A stretch of 64,000 bases of DNA, taken from Canna indica. Lineage: Eukaryota; Streptophyta; Magnoliopsida; Zingiberales; Cannaceae. Below the pieces are notes generated by a model. The model did no database searches. It was not told where the DNA came from and worked only from the letters and a program-made list of their open reading frames with translations. How positions within the stretch are numbered: the first letter of the stretch is position 1; each line of letters begins with the position of its first letter. Shown in pieces: positions 10,888-20,672 of the stretch. The stretch is from assembly GCA_034359265.1 (NCBI GenBank), contig CP136898.1, forward strand, positions 53,309,501-53,373,500. Direction: 5' to 3'. The position numbers were made by a program, and so were the translations under genes.

Positions 10888-11899
10888 TGTTGGCCTAAGG
10901 TTTTCAACCTTGGTCTTAATCTCAGTTTTGATGATAATAAACATGAAACTAATGTTTCATTGAGAAATACCTTCAGGTCCCAAGTCGGTTAGCGCACGAC
11001 GTTCGCGATTGAAAAAATCAGAGACATCGGAGAAATCGACAAGGACACTCGTCGACGCTCGGGATTCTTTGGGAAGATAGAGTTTAGATTTACGGTGTCT
11101 AGAATGTATTGTAAATCCTCATGATGATGCAAAGAAATCCAAAAACCAAACCTGAACTTTAAAACACGAAAATTCAACAAATTATAAAATGCTCTGAAAT
11201 TCACTAAGCCTAGGGAGTTCTTTGGAGGGCTATATAACCTAGATATTTTCTTGGCACCAAAAATATTGATAATTATTCCTTAGGTGAAAACTAGATAACG
11301 AGATATTTTAAAGGATTTTTTGGAAGCCTTTAGCCTACCAATATTTGACCCAGGAGATTATAAAATTTTTAATTTTTGGAAATTTGTACTAGACCCCAAA
11401 AGTTAGATTTTGATTTTTAATGATTTTAATTTTTTAGATATTTTTATTGAATCCAAATGGGGGGTAATCCTTATATAACAACAATAAGAAAAATCAGCCA
11501 AACCAAGTAGTTTGCCCAAGTTCGATCGACCGATAGGTCGACCGGCAGAAGGCATTTTGGTCGACCGACCAATGCCCATAATGGACAGAATGCCTTCGGT
11601 CGCTCGGCGGTCGCTCGGTCGCTCGGCGGTCGCTCGGTCGATCGACTGACGATCAACCGGCAAGCGACCAAGCGTCGCCAATGGGCAAAAAAATGTCCGT
11701 TGACGAGCCTTGGTGTTTGGGGGGCTATAAATACCCGTCCCAAACTCATTCCTAGCATGTTGTTGATGCCTCTAAGCCTCAAAGAGCCACTCTTTGCATC
11801 TCTACAATAATTCTTGAGTCATCTTTGCAAAGAACCCTAGCTTTGAGCCTAGAAACCTTGATATTGACTTTGAGTTTCACTACTAGAAACTTGATCTTC

Positions 11900-12185
11900 A
11901 GCAACGGCTATCAGCAACGGCCGCTCAAGCCATTGCTATTTGCAACGGCATTGTTACTACCGCCCGAGCCGTTGCAGATATCTATATCTGCAACGGCGTT
12001 CTAACGGAAAACTAAGTCGTTGCAGATTATTTTAACTATCAGCAACGGCTTTCATACGGAAAGGCGAGCCGTTGCCGATGTTTTAATTTTTAGCAACGGC
12101 TTACTAACGGATAAGTGAGCCGTTGCTGATGATAACTTATCAGCAACGGCGTTCTAACGGGCGAGTGAGCCGTTGCTGATAAGTT
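11900..12185. repeat. CACTA-A left subterminal inverted-repeat array
   Basis: At least eight copies of cagcaacggc and its complement gccgttgctg are arranged head-to-head, so each pair can form a hairpin. They are probable binding sites of the second (TnpA-like) transposase protein, as in En/Spm. The copies in CACTA-B lie at 53600-53885. Confidence 0.85.
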
Positions 12186-12493
12186 TATATAGGGCACGCT
12201 CTCGCGCCCGACCCTTCTTCCTCCCGCTGCTGCCGCCGCCGCTCCTGCCGATGCCTTCGCCGCTGCTGCCGATGCCGACGCCTCTCGCCGCCGCTGCCGC
12301 TGCTGCCGGTATGTTGATCGGCCAACCGGCTCTCACTATGTTTCGGCCGGAGAGGTTAAAATCCGGCCGAAACCCTATTTCTAGGGTTTCGACCGGCGGC
12401 GGTCGGCCAATGGCCGCCGCCGGACCTTCTACAGTGGCCGGACAGTGTGTCCAGCCACTGTACGCCGGTGCCGAAGGGTGGACTCCGGCGCCG

Positions 12494-12496
<3 letters not shown>

Positions 12497-12542
<46 letters not shown>
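12497..12542. repeat. (TA)n microsatellite
   Basis: About 23 TA units in the CACTA-A leader. The corresponding place in CACTA-B (about 54155-54185) has only short TA-rich sequence, so it expanded after the copies diverged. Confidence 0.95.
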
Positions 12543-12550
<8 letters not shown>

Positions 12551-12644
12551 TTGAAATTGTTAATTAATTATTTTATAATTGTTAATTAATTGTTTAGATT
12601 AATTGTTTAATTTGTTAGATTAATTATTAGGGTTTAGATTAATT

Positions 12645-12905
12645 TCGGATGCGCGCCGGAATCGTCCACTTCGGATGCGCGCCAGAATCGTCCAATTTGG
12701 ACTCGCGCCGGAATCGTCCACTTCGGACGCGCGCCAGAATTGTCCAATTCGGATTCGCGCCGGAATCGTCCACTTCGGACGCGCGCTGGAATCGTCCAAT
12801 TCAGACTCGCGCCTGAATCGTCCACTTCGGACGCGCGCCGGATTCGTCCAATTCGGACTCACGCCGGAATCGTCCACTTCGGACGCGCGCCGAAATCGTC
12901 CAATA
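12645..12905. repeat. 26-bp tandem repeats in CACTA-A leader
   Basis: About ten units with core ggaatcgtccacttcggac and a gcgcgc spacer, many alternating with a variant containing caattcggact. The same array is in CACTA-B (54285-54500) and a decayed form is in CACTA-C (23205-23390). Long apparent frames on both strands here are by-products of the repeat. Confidence 0.9.
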
Positions 12906-13110
12906 TGGACTCGAACTGTCTCGAAACATTTAGAAAATAATCATCCATCCGACGAGTTGATATGTTTCACGTACGCATCGATGAATCGGATATGATTTAG
13001 CAAAACCTTAGATCCGTTCGGGAATTGTATGTTCGTGTAAAAGAAGTAGATGATCTTTTATACGACGTACAATTCTTGAATTGTCCCTGATTGGACAATT
13101 TGGGAATATA

Positions 13111-13300
13111 GTTATTTGTACTGTACTTACGTTTTTATTTTAACTGTTAACTAATTATTCTAAAATTCGGCAACATCTCTCTTGTTCTCCGATACGCGCC
13201 CAGATGATATGCATATTCGGAGAACTGTAGGGAGATGCTGTCGAAATTTAGAATAATTAGTTAACAGTTAAAATAAAAATGTAAGTACAGTACGAATAAC
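13111..13300. ncRNA. 190-bp long hairpin in CACTA-A leader (candidate small-RNA precursor)
   Basis: Arms of roughly 80-85 nt pair almost throughout. The left arm starts gttatttgtactgtacttac and the right arm ends gtaagtacagtacgaataac, with a loop around 13195-13220. It lies about 75 bp upstream of the TNP2 start. The orthologous hairpin in CACTA-B is 54719-54908. Stem formation is seen directly; RNA processing is inference. Confidence 0.55.
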
Positions 13301-13374
13301 ATAAATCCCGAATGGAATAGGACAATCTCACCTAAAGACATTAACCAAAGAAATTGTCATTGATTGACAGAATC

Positions 13375-14765
13375 ATGTCGGCTGATCGAAGTTGGATGTA
13401 CCGACGTCTTGATCGTGGAGCTTTAACGAATGAGTTTCGATTAGGCGTAACGTACTTCCTAAATTTCGCCTATTCGAATCGGAATTTCGTTAGCATGGGT
13501 GATCAAATCCGATGTCCGTGCCGCATTTGTTCAAATGGATGATTTTTGGATCGGGAGACTGTCACTCTGCATCTATATAGCAAAGGATTTGCACCAAGAT
13601 ATTTTCTATGGACTTGTCACGGGGAGTCACGCGAAGTCGGGACGTCGAGAAATCCTGTCGTTCAGACATATGGTGAATCTTCCTCTGCTGGTGCTTCTTC
13701 ATCCAGTCAATGTAATCCCTATAGAACTATGATACTTGATAGTCTTGGGGGTCAATTCCGCCTGAATGATAATGTTGATCGGTCAGATCTTCAGACATCA
13801 GTCCCACCAGATACTACAGCGGTTGATATCACAGAAGTAGGGGCTGCGGTAGAGATTGAATTACCGAATAAAGAAGCTGCAGAATTTTACGAGATGTTGA
13901 AAGCTGCCGATGAACCTTTGTATGAGAATTGTCCTAAATACACTAGGTTTTCAGCAATGACACAGCTCTTAAACATCAAGGCCGATTGTAATATCAGCGG
14001 AGTTGCGTATGATCGGATTGCTGGATTGATTAATGGAATGCTGCCTACTGATAACAAGTTTGAGCCTACTTTTTATAAGACTAAAAAGCTGATGAGAAAA
14101 TTGGGGCTTGGGTATGAAAAAATACACGCGTGCCAAAATAACTGCATTTTATATTATAAAGAAAATGTGCTGGGGTCTGCGTGAAAGGGACGATGAATGC
14201 TGGGGTCTGCGTGAAAGGGATAACCTATGTTGAATGTGATATGGATTTTTATGGACTGGTGGAAGAAGTGATAGAGTTGCACTACTTCGGCTTGAAATCA
14301 GTGATCCTATTTAGATGTCATTGGTTCGATACAACAGAAAGGGGCATGAAAGTTCATCCAAAATACAAACTTGTTGAGGTTAATTACAAATCGAAATTGG
14401 CAGCAAATGAGCCTTTTATATTGGCATCGCAAGCCGAACAAGTATATTACACGAAGTATCCGGCTCGAAATAAAGATAGAGCAGATTGGCGTGTAGTCTG
14501 TAAGACAAAAGGTAGAGGAAAAATTGATCCGATAGTAGGAGAAAATGATCCTCCTGGTTTCTATCAAGAAGATGATCTTCCTGTTGTGGATCGTATTATT
14601 CCAATACTCGAGGATGCAGACACAACGTCAATTCAATTAGAAGTTGAATATGCTGATGATGACGATCATGAAATTGAGGAAGCTGGAGATGAAGAAGATG
14701 AAGAAGAGGAAGAAGAGGAAGAAGAAGAAGAATTCGAAGACTATTATTCAGATGATGAAGAATAA
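13375..14765 (+). pseudogene. TNP2-type CACTA transposase, internally deleted (CACTA-A)
   Basis: The start ATG at 13375 gives MSADRSWMYRRLDRG, the N-terminal transposase-associated domain, as in CACTA-B. A TGA at 13540-13542 replaces the CGA of CACTA-B. The frame stays otherwise open to about 14169 (KKLMRKLGLGYEKIHACQNN). There about 2.1 kb is missing, including all catalytic motifs and the DUF4218-like region. A 30-bp sequence is repeated at the junction (14170-14199 and from 14200). The DUF4216-like region and the acidic tail remain open to 14765. It is non-functional. Confidence 0.9.
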
Positions 14766-14840
14766 TTGTAAAGTATATATTTTATTAAATATATCTCTAC
14801 TATTTATACAATAATCTGATTATATGTCTGTTCGACAGAT

Positions 14841-16376
14841 ATGTCTGGTCGTGGTTATCGACGCAGGAGAGTTTCGGAGTCTCCGATCGGTGAGACTCCA
14901 GCACTTACTCATGCTGCTGATCCTCCTGTTGCTGATCCTCATTCTGATGATACTGCCGAGGCTAGTACATCCAGACGTAGGCGGCCACGCGGGCCGAACA
15001 GGTGGCAGCCTCCACCAGCCACAGAGTCACGTAGATTGATTAGCGTGATTGGGGAGCGGTAATATATCATGAATTATGAATCATTACAAATTCATTATAT
15101 CATAATATAATATTAAAATTTATTTTTGTTGTGCAGGTTCGAGCAAGAAGAAGTGCCGAGGAGCATTTCTTCTACTATTCGACGATACATGCACGGGGCA
15201 TGGCCTACGTGGTCTCACGTGCCTAGCGAGCACGTCGACATGTTATGGCGCGAGTTTGAGGCACGTATTATTATTATTTTTTACATGCATGATGATATAT
15301 TAATATTGGTACTGATATTATTATTTTGCAGGCTCGCTATACATGGGCCGAGGACCAGAGGCCCTTCATTTACGCTGCCTGGGAGGCTATTTCCCGGGCA
15401 AGGTACAACGGGCAGCTGGGGCAGGCTCGGTCCCAAGCGATGGCCCGAGCTGGGACCACTAACATCGCGGAGACTCGGGGATACGGCCCCGGTTGGATTA
15501 CTCCGGATATATGGGACCAGCTCGTGGGGATATGGTCGACGGATCGATGGCAGGAGGTTTCTCGGAATGCGGCTAGAAATCGCATGTCGGGAGGAGCAGC
15601 GCGTCACACCGGCGGCTCTATTGCATTTGCCGTGCACGCAAACCGTATGGTAAGTATATCTTTTAATTATATATTTTATTTGTTATTATGTGTACTAATT
15701 AATGTATTTGTTTTGTAAATGTAGACGACGGTGTCGGATGACGGGACTGTCCAGCGACCCTCCCCGATGGCAGTGTTCGAGCGGACTCACCGTCGAGCAC
15801 ATGGGACGGGGGAGTACATCGACAACCGCGCTGCATACATTATGGTAATTATATATTTGTTTAAATTATTCATTATATATTTATAATTTAAGTTTTATGA
15901 TAAATATTAAACAAAAAATCAAACTCGAGTAGGAGACCTACAGCCAGACGGTGGTGCAGCGCGGGGGTACCCCCGAGGACTTTGACGCAGCATCGTGGGT
16001 CGAGGCCGCAGGTGGCTGGGACCATGGCCGCGTATATGGCTCCGCAGATAGTGGTCATGCGCGAGCCATACTAGGGCCACTTGGGGCACCGACCCCTCCG
16101 GTCGCTGGTGAGCGGCCATCCACCTCTAGATCCAGTTATGATCATAGTAATAGGATAAGGACACTAGAGGAGACGGTCGCGCGTCAGACTGAGATGATGG
16201 AGCGTCAGAGTCAGACGATGGCGAATATAGAAGCTATGCTACGCAACTTGTCAGGTCATCCTGAACCAGTCATCTCTTCGGCATCATCTAATCCATCGTC
16301 CTCGAGTCAGTCCACGCCGGTGTACACTCAAGCGCTCCAGACCCCGCCATATAATCCAGACCATCCTCCATCTTGA
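14841..16376 (+). CDS. CACTA second transposase gene (Transposase_24 / TnpA-like), 5 exons, open
   Basis: Inferred exons are 14841-15058, 15137-15260, 15332-15649, 15725-15844 and 15933-16376, giving 407 codons with no internal stop. Intron 2 uses a GC donor (gag|gcacgt); the others are GT-AG. The N-terminus is Arg-rich (MSGRGYRRRRVSESP). Exon 3 carries the HTGGS motif and WDQLVGIWSTDRWQEVS, typical of the plant Ptta/En/Spm transposase_24 family. Exon 5 ends with a predicted coiled coil (RTLEETVARQTEMMERQSQ). The likely role is binding the subterminal repeats and assisting TNP2. The CACTA-B copy has a stop in exon 2. Confidence 0.8.
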
Positions 16377-16675
16377 TCGTGAGATTTTTTATTTGGATAT
16401 TGAACTTGTTTAACTTATTTTGTTTGGATATTGATACTTCAATTTTGCATTTGAATTGTTTTTATACTATCGTGGATAATTATCAATATAAGTATAATTG
16501 TTTTGATGTATATATGTTGGTGTGTTTGTGATGTGTGAATGAATGTGTATGAGGTGTTTGTGATGTGTGAATGAATGTGTGTATGAGGGTATGGGTGTGT
16601 GAGTTATGTATCAGATAAATGTATCAATGTATCAATGGAAATTTGAAATTTTCAAATTTTCTGGTTGCAGGTATT

Positions 16676-17062
16676 CGTCATCAGCAACGGCTTTCCCACG
16701 GGCGTCCGTGGGAAAGCCGTTGCTAAAAGTGTATCGAAAGCCGTTGTTGATGACCTACAGCAACGGCTTAGCGACGACGTTTTACTAACGGCGTTGCTAC
16801 GAACTCAGCGGCCGTTGCTATTAATGTTATCAGCAACGGCTCCGGGTCTGTGGCAAAACCGTTGCTGATAATAGTTTTAGCGACGGCCCGAGCGGCCGTT
16901 GCTGATAATGTTTTGAGCGATGGCCCGAGCGGCCGTTGCTGATCCGTTGCTAAGTCATCAGCAACGCGACTTTCTATCACGGCTCTATTGCAACGGCTCA
17001 GCCGTTGCTGATGCTCTTCAGCAACGGCTCAGCAACGGCATCAGCCGTTGCTGATGACCATT
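16676..17062. repeat. CACTA-A right subterminal inverted-repeat array
   Basis: More than ten copies of agcaacggc/gccgttgct in both orientations, forming multiple potential hairpins up to the terminal tttctagtagtg. It matches the CACTA-B array at 60364-60750. Confidence 0.85.
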
Positions 17063-17667
17063 TTTCTAGTAGTGTTTGTTTTGATTCATCTTTAAGTCAT
17101 CAAAAGGAGCTAGGATATTTTGTTTGAGAGCTAAGTTTATATTGTTTATTATTTGCTCTCATTATTATTGTATTTTGGTGTTTATTTCATTGTATTTGAA
17201 TTTGTGCAAACCTAGGTTGCTAGGTTTGATTGAGTTGATTTGCCTTGGTGTTAAGGCTTAATTCTACCTGTGTAAACGTAGTTTACTATGATTAGTTGGG
17301 AGAGTGCTCTCGGTAGGAAGCCGAGATACTTTCGGGTGAGGAAGTGCCTTCGGTTTAAGAGCGGAGACTTTTCGGTATAAAGTCCTTATTGTAAGGAAAC
17401 TAATTAATCTAGCTAAACTAGTTTAAAAATACTAAGCGAGATGCTTAGGTAGTGGAGTAGACATTGGGGCCGAACCACTATAAATAATTGTGTTAGCATT
17501 GCTTACCTTGCGTTTCTTATTGCTTATAATTTATATCTTGCTTTTACTTACTACTCGATTTGTGAATTGCCCAAGTAATCAAGTAATCAATTAAAATCAG
17601 AATTAGGCAAAAAGATTTAGATAACATACTATTTACACCCCCTCTAGTGTAGCCATTTAGATAAAAC

Positions 17668-17860
17668 CAGAAGAAGGCTTAGGCTTGTCGACTAGACGAA
17701 CTCACACAGAGGGGTCGCGACGAGGGCGAACCAAGGTCCAACCTGCGTTCTCGGACGAAAGATGGGATGGAAGGATGGAAGAAGGTGAAGGAATAGTGGA
17801 GGTAGGGGTCTCGGAGGAGGAAGAGAGAAGGGGTGGGCGGGGGGGGGGGTCGGAGGCCAT
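17668..17860 (-). pseudogene. LINE ORF1 N-terminal part
   Basis: On the minus strand an ATG at 17860-17858 begins MASD followed by a Pro run (a homopolymer C tract), then a Ser/Thr-rich segment containing GWTLVR near 17730. This resembles the N-terminus of plant LINE ORF1. The downstream part is at 10231-10887, beyond the inserted LTR and CACTA-A. Homopolymer slippage makes the frame uncertain. Confidence 0.45.
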
Positions 17861-17971
17861 CTCTCTCTGAACTCTGAATTTTGTAGCGTCTTAATGTCCT
17901 CGAATCTTCATCTTGTTACTTGGAAATATGTTTAACCATAGACACTTGGCATCATGGTAGGCTAATTAAGT

Positions 17972-17976
17972 TACTT
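17972..17976. repeat. 5-bp target-site duplication (left)
   Basis: tactt precedes the LTR start tgttatgg and is repeated at 20037-20041. Confidence 0.9.
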
Positions 17977-18510
17977 TGTTATGGATCTACATTACTAGAT
18001 AAATATTTCTTTCCTATTACATTTTCCTTTTTACTCTTTTGTAAGTAGAGATGCAATAACTAATATTGTGAGGGGTTTAATTGTAATTTTTGGATGTAAC
18101 TGAAAGGGGGTTTCAAGGTAACAGAAATAGGTATATAAGGTGAAGAGAGAGTCATGTAAAAGCTAAGCAAGAATCTATTCAAATAAATATTTCTTTTCTT
18201 TCTCTCTTAATCTTCTTATCTCTTAGTCTTCTTCTCTTCTTGTGTTCTTTACTACTATTCTTCTTCTACTTCTTCTCTACTTCTTTTTTCATTCAAGATC
18301 TCAGTTCAAGTTCAAGAACTCTAACATATTGGTAGAGTCATGTAAAAGCTAAGCAAGAATCCTATTCAAATAAAGATCTCTTTTCTTTCTCTCTTAATCT
18401 TCTTCTCTCTTAGTCTTCTTCCTCTCTTCTTATACTCTTTACTACTATTCTTCTTCTACTTCTTCTCTTATACTTCTTTCATTCAAGATCTCAGTTCAAG
18501 AACTCTAACA
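17977..18510 (+). repeat. 5' LTR with internal R-U5 duplication
   Basis: This LTR is 172 bp longer than the 3' LTR. A segment beginning gagtcatgtaaaagctaagc at about 18150 is repeated at about 18335. The first copy ends with ctaacatattggta, i.e. the LTR end plus the beginning of the PBS. Confidence 0.85.
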
Positions 18511-18533
18511 TATTGGTATCAGAACTAGAAGAG

Positions 18534-19524
18534 ATGGCGAACACCTTCTTCAAGAGATTCGATGACGCCTTCTTCAAGAGGTTTGACGAATTCTTGCACT
18601 ATTACGAGGAAGATCAAGCTACCACTAGGATGGAGCGGGAGCTGTTGAGAGCAAACCAGCAAGAAATGGTGGAAAAATATAAAGAATATCAAGCTGCCAA
18701 CCGGATTGAAAAAGAGGTATGGAGAGCTAGCCATATAGACCTCCCAAATCATTTGGAGATGATTGAAAAAGGAGCCGCTGGCTCCCAGATTTCAGCTGTG
18801 GCAGGTTTGCTACCTACCCCAATTGATAGAGAACTTAATTTGGGGAAATCTTCGGGCACCAAGGAAGTTGTTCGGACTGAAGGGGTGGTTGTGAGGGAGA
18901 TGCTTGAAGATTTATTGAAGACAACAAAAAAAGGAGGCCATATTCTCATTGAGGAAATTTCCAAGCGAACAATAGATGAAGGTTGTCTTAACACACATCC
19001 TCCACCCCGCTATGTGAAACTGGATTTCTCCAAATTTAATGGTAAGGGAGATCCATTGGCATGACTGTGCAAATGTGAGAGTTTCTTTCAACATCGACAA
19101 GTCGCAGAGGAAACGATGATGCCTTTAGCATCATTTCATTTGGAAGAAGAGGCCCCAGATTTGGTTTTTCAAAGTGAGACAAAATAAACCAGAACTAATG
19201 TTTGAGCTTCTCCTCTCTAGGGCTGGAAAATTAATGGACAAACAAGAAATGAAGATTTTCAGTAGTGGGTTGCAACCAGATCTTCAAATAGAAGTGAAAG
19301 TCCATCAATCAAAAGATTTAATGGAGGCGATGTGCTTAGCTAGATTGTATAAAAGAATGGTCATTCTTCCTAAGATAGCTAATCTAAAATTTGTTGATAA
19401 TTCTTCTAATTCTTTTAAAGTTATTGAAGCTTCCCCTCTGGCTCCTATATATGTTCAAATGACTCAGTGCAGAAATAGTAGAACGCCGAGCAAATGGCTT
19501 ATGTTTCTTCTCTCGAGGACATGA
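18534..19524 (+). pseudogene. gypsy-type gag remnant
   Basis: ATG at 18534 gives MANTFFKRFDDAFFKRFDEF. Coiled-coil-like charged repeats follow, then PPRYVKLDFSKFNGKGDPLA, which matches the entry to the retrotransposon gag domain (usually continuing into a Trp). A stop at 19062-19064 interrupts the domain. The following frame (EETMMPLASFHLEEEAPDL) and a frame-shifted part at 19174-19524 continue gag. No zinc knuckle, protease or RT is present before the polypurine tract. Confidence 0.75.
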
Positions 19525-19674
19525 ATGCAAAAAAATATTTTGGATCGATTCTATAGCCGAAGATGAGATTGATAAAGGACCTCTTGAGATATTTAGCCGC
19601 TCTTGGAGGAATTGTAATAGTCTTTCCTTACTTTAAGTCTTGAGGACAAGCCTTATCTAGAAGAGGGGGGGTGA

Positions 19675-20036
19675 TGTTATGGATCTACATTACTAGATAA
19701 ACATTTCTTTCCTATTACATTTTCACTTTTTACTCTTTTGTAAGTAGAGATGCAATAACTAATATTGTGAGGGGTTATTGTCATTTTTGTGAGGGGTTTA
19801 ATTATAATTTTTAAATGTAATTGAAAGGGTGTTTCAAAGTAACTGAAATAAGTATATAAGGTGAGAGAGTCATGTAAAAACTAAGCAAAAATCTATTCAA
19901 ATAAAGATCTCTTTTCTTTCTCTCTTAATTTTCTTCTCTCTTAGTCTTCTTCTACTTTTCTTGTGTTCTTTACTATTATTATTCTTCTATCTCTTCTTCT
20001 TCTTTCATTCAAGATCTCAGTTCAAGAACTTTGACA
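19675..20036 (+). repeat. 3' LTR of gag-only element
   Basis: 362 bp, starting tgttatggatctacattact directly after the polypurine tract and ending ctttgaca before the tactt duplication. It lacks the R-U5 duplication found in the 5' LTR. Confidence 0.88.
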
Positions 20037-20041
20037 TACTT

Positions 20042-20672
20042 TTAGATGTATAATGCTTTTAGATGTATTAAGTGCTTTCTCATGGTAATAAACAGTTCTC
20101 TTGTTTTTACATTTCTATATCTAAATCACCAAATTTAGTCATGTCACTTTGTCCAAGCATATCTATGTTGACGTTGGGAAGAAAATGAAAGTTTCTATCA
20201 TCCCTATAACAATCTATACCCTCCATAACGTTACCATTGACTGCAACTTCTCTCTTCAGGTACATATATATGCTACAATCTTTTCAGTTGCAGGCAGCTG
20301 AACTTTTTCCCGTTCCTATTTTTCTTTTTTATATTCTTTTATTTATTGGCTTCTTCACAAGTATTATGTTCATTAATATCTTTTCAACCTAATTCAAAAT
20401 TGTCTAGATTAGTCTAAAATTTATAAAGATAAATAATTCCTTGGATTTCCATACTAGGGAAAACCAATTCTAATCTCAAATTAATTACTTGAGGTCAATA
20501 CATCAAATCTTCAGGGGACGACCAATTTGGCGTCCGATATGATCTTTTCGATCTACCAATCGAAAATGGATATATCCTGATTCCATTTTTAATTTGCTTG
20601 GTGAAAAATATAACTTGAACATATATTTATTTATAAAAAACAAATGGAGAACAAAGGGAGAGATTATTGTAC
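20042..20672 (-). other. host intron 1, exon-proximal part
   Basis: AT-rich, no coding or repeat signal recognised. It ends (minus-strand start) with the GT donor at 20672-20671. Confidence 0.55.

Larger units (their letters stand above)
11878..17074 (+). mobile_element. CACTA-A transposon (5.2 kb, internally deleted)
   Basis: The element starts cactactagaaa and ends tttctagtagtg, flanked by a 3-bp duplication ttt (11875-11877 and 17075-17077). It is a close relative of CACTA-B (53583-60762). In order it holds subterminal inverted repeats, a GC-rich leader, 26-bp repeats, a 190-bp hairpin, a TNP2 gene lacking about 2.1 kb, a five-exon second transposase gene and right subterminal repeats. 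Confidence 0.95.
10888..17667 (+). mobile_element. solo-like copia LTR (plus orientation), split by CACTA-A
   Basis: The parts 10888-11877 and 17075-17667 join into one LTR of about 1.58 kb. It starts tgttggcctaaggttttcaa and ends ctctagtgtagccattt. It is homologous to the LTRs at 24960-26648, 34171-35806 and 45361-46870. A cggtcgaccgat-type repeat block lies at 11520-11665 and a TATA-like tataaata at about 11733. No internal region or second LTR is present. Candidate flanks (aaaag/aaaac) are imperfect. It interrupts a LINE ORF1. Confidence 0.75.
17977..20036 (+). mobile_element. short gag-only LTR retrotransposon (TR-GAG type)
   Basis: The 5' LTR is 17977-18510 and the 3' LTR 19675-20036, both tgttatgg...gaca/aaca. 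The PBS (ttggtatcagaac) is at 18513-18526. A gypsy-type gag remnant at 18534-19524 and a polypurine tract (agaagagggggggtga) precede the 3' LTR. Exact 5-bp duplications flank it. There is no pol, so it is a non-autonomous or internally deleted element. It sits in the host intron 0.6 kb from exon 1. Confidence 0.9.
1755..20672 (-). other. host gene intron 1, about 18.9 kb, filled by transposons
   Basis: The donor is CAG|GTACAATAAT at 20672 and the acceptor TAG is at 1757-1755. The intron keeps intact borders although it contains a 4-kb hAT element, a copia fragment, a disrupted LINE, three LTR insertions and the 5.2-kb CACTA-A. Apparent host-derived sequence is limited to about 1758-2184, perhaps 6190-6350 and 17870-17971, and 20042-20672. 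Target-site duplications show that several elements landed inside pre-existing intron or repeat DNA and left the exons undisturbed. Confidence 0.6.

Noticed and set aside
12620..12995. Overlapping open frames on both strands in the CACTA-A leader (and 54256-54585 in CACTA-B)
   Set aside because: They are produced by the 26-bp tandem repeat, which lacks stop codons in several frames; no codon-type conservation or domain.
15281..15637. Long minus-strand frame opposite exon 3 of the second CACTA gene (and 58969-59325)
   Set aside because: Mirror of a GC-rich exon; the plus-strand frame carries the HTGGS motif and exon-intron structure.
10883..17672. Target-site duplication for the solo-like LTR
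   Set aside because: The candidate aaaag/aaaac differs at one position and the right LTR border is blurred, so it was not called.
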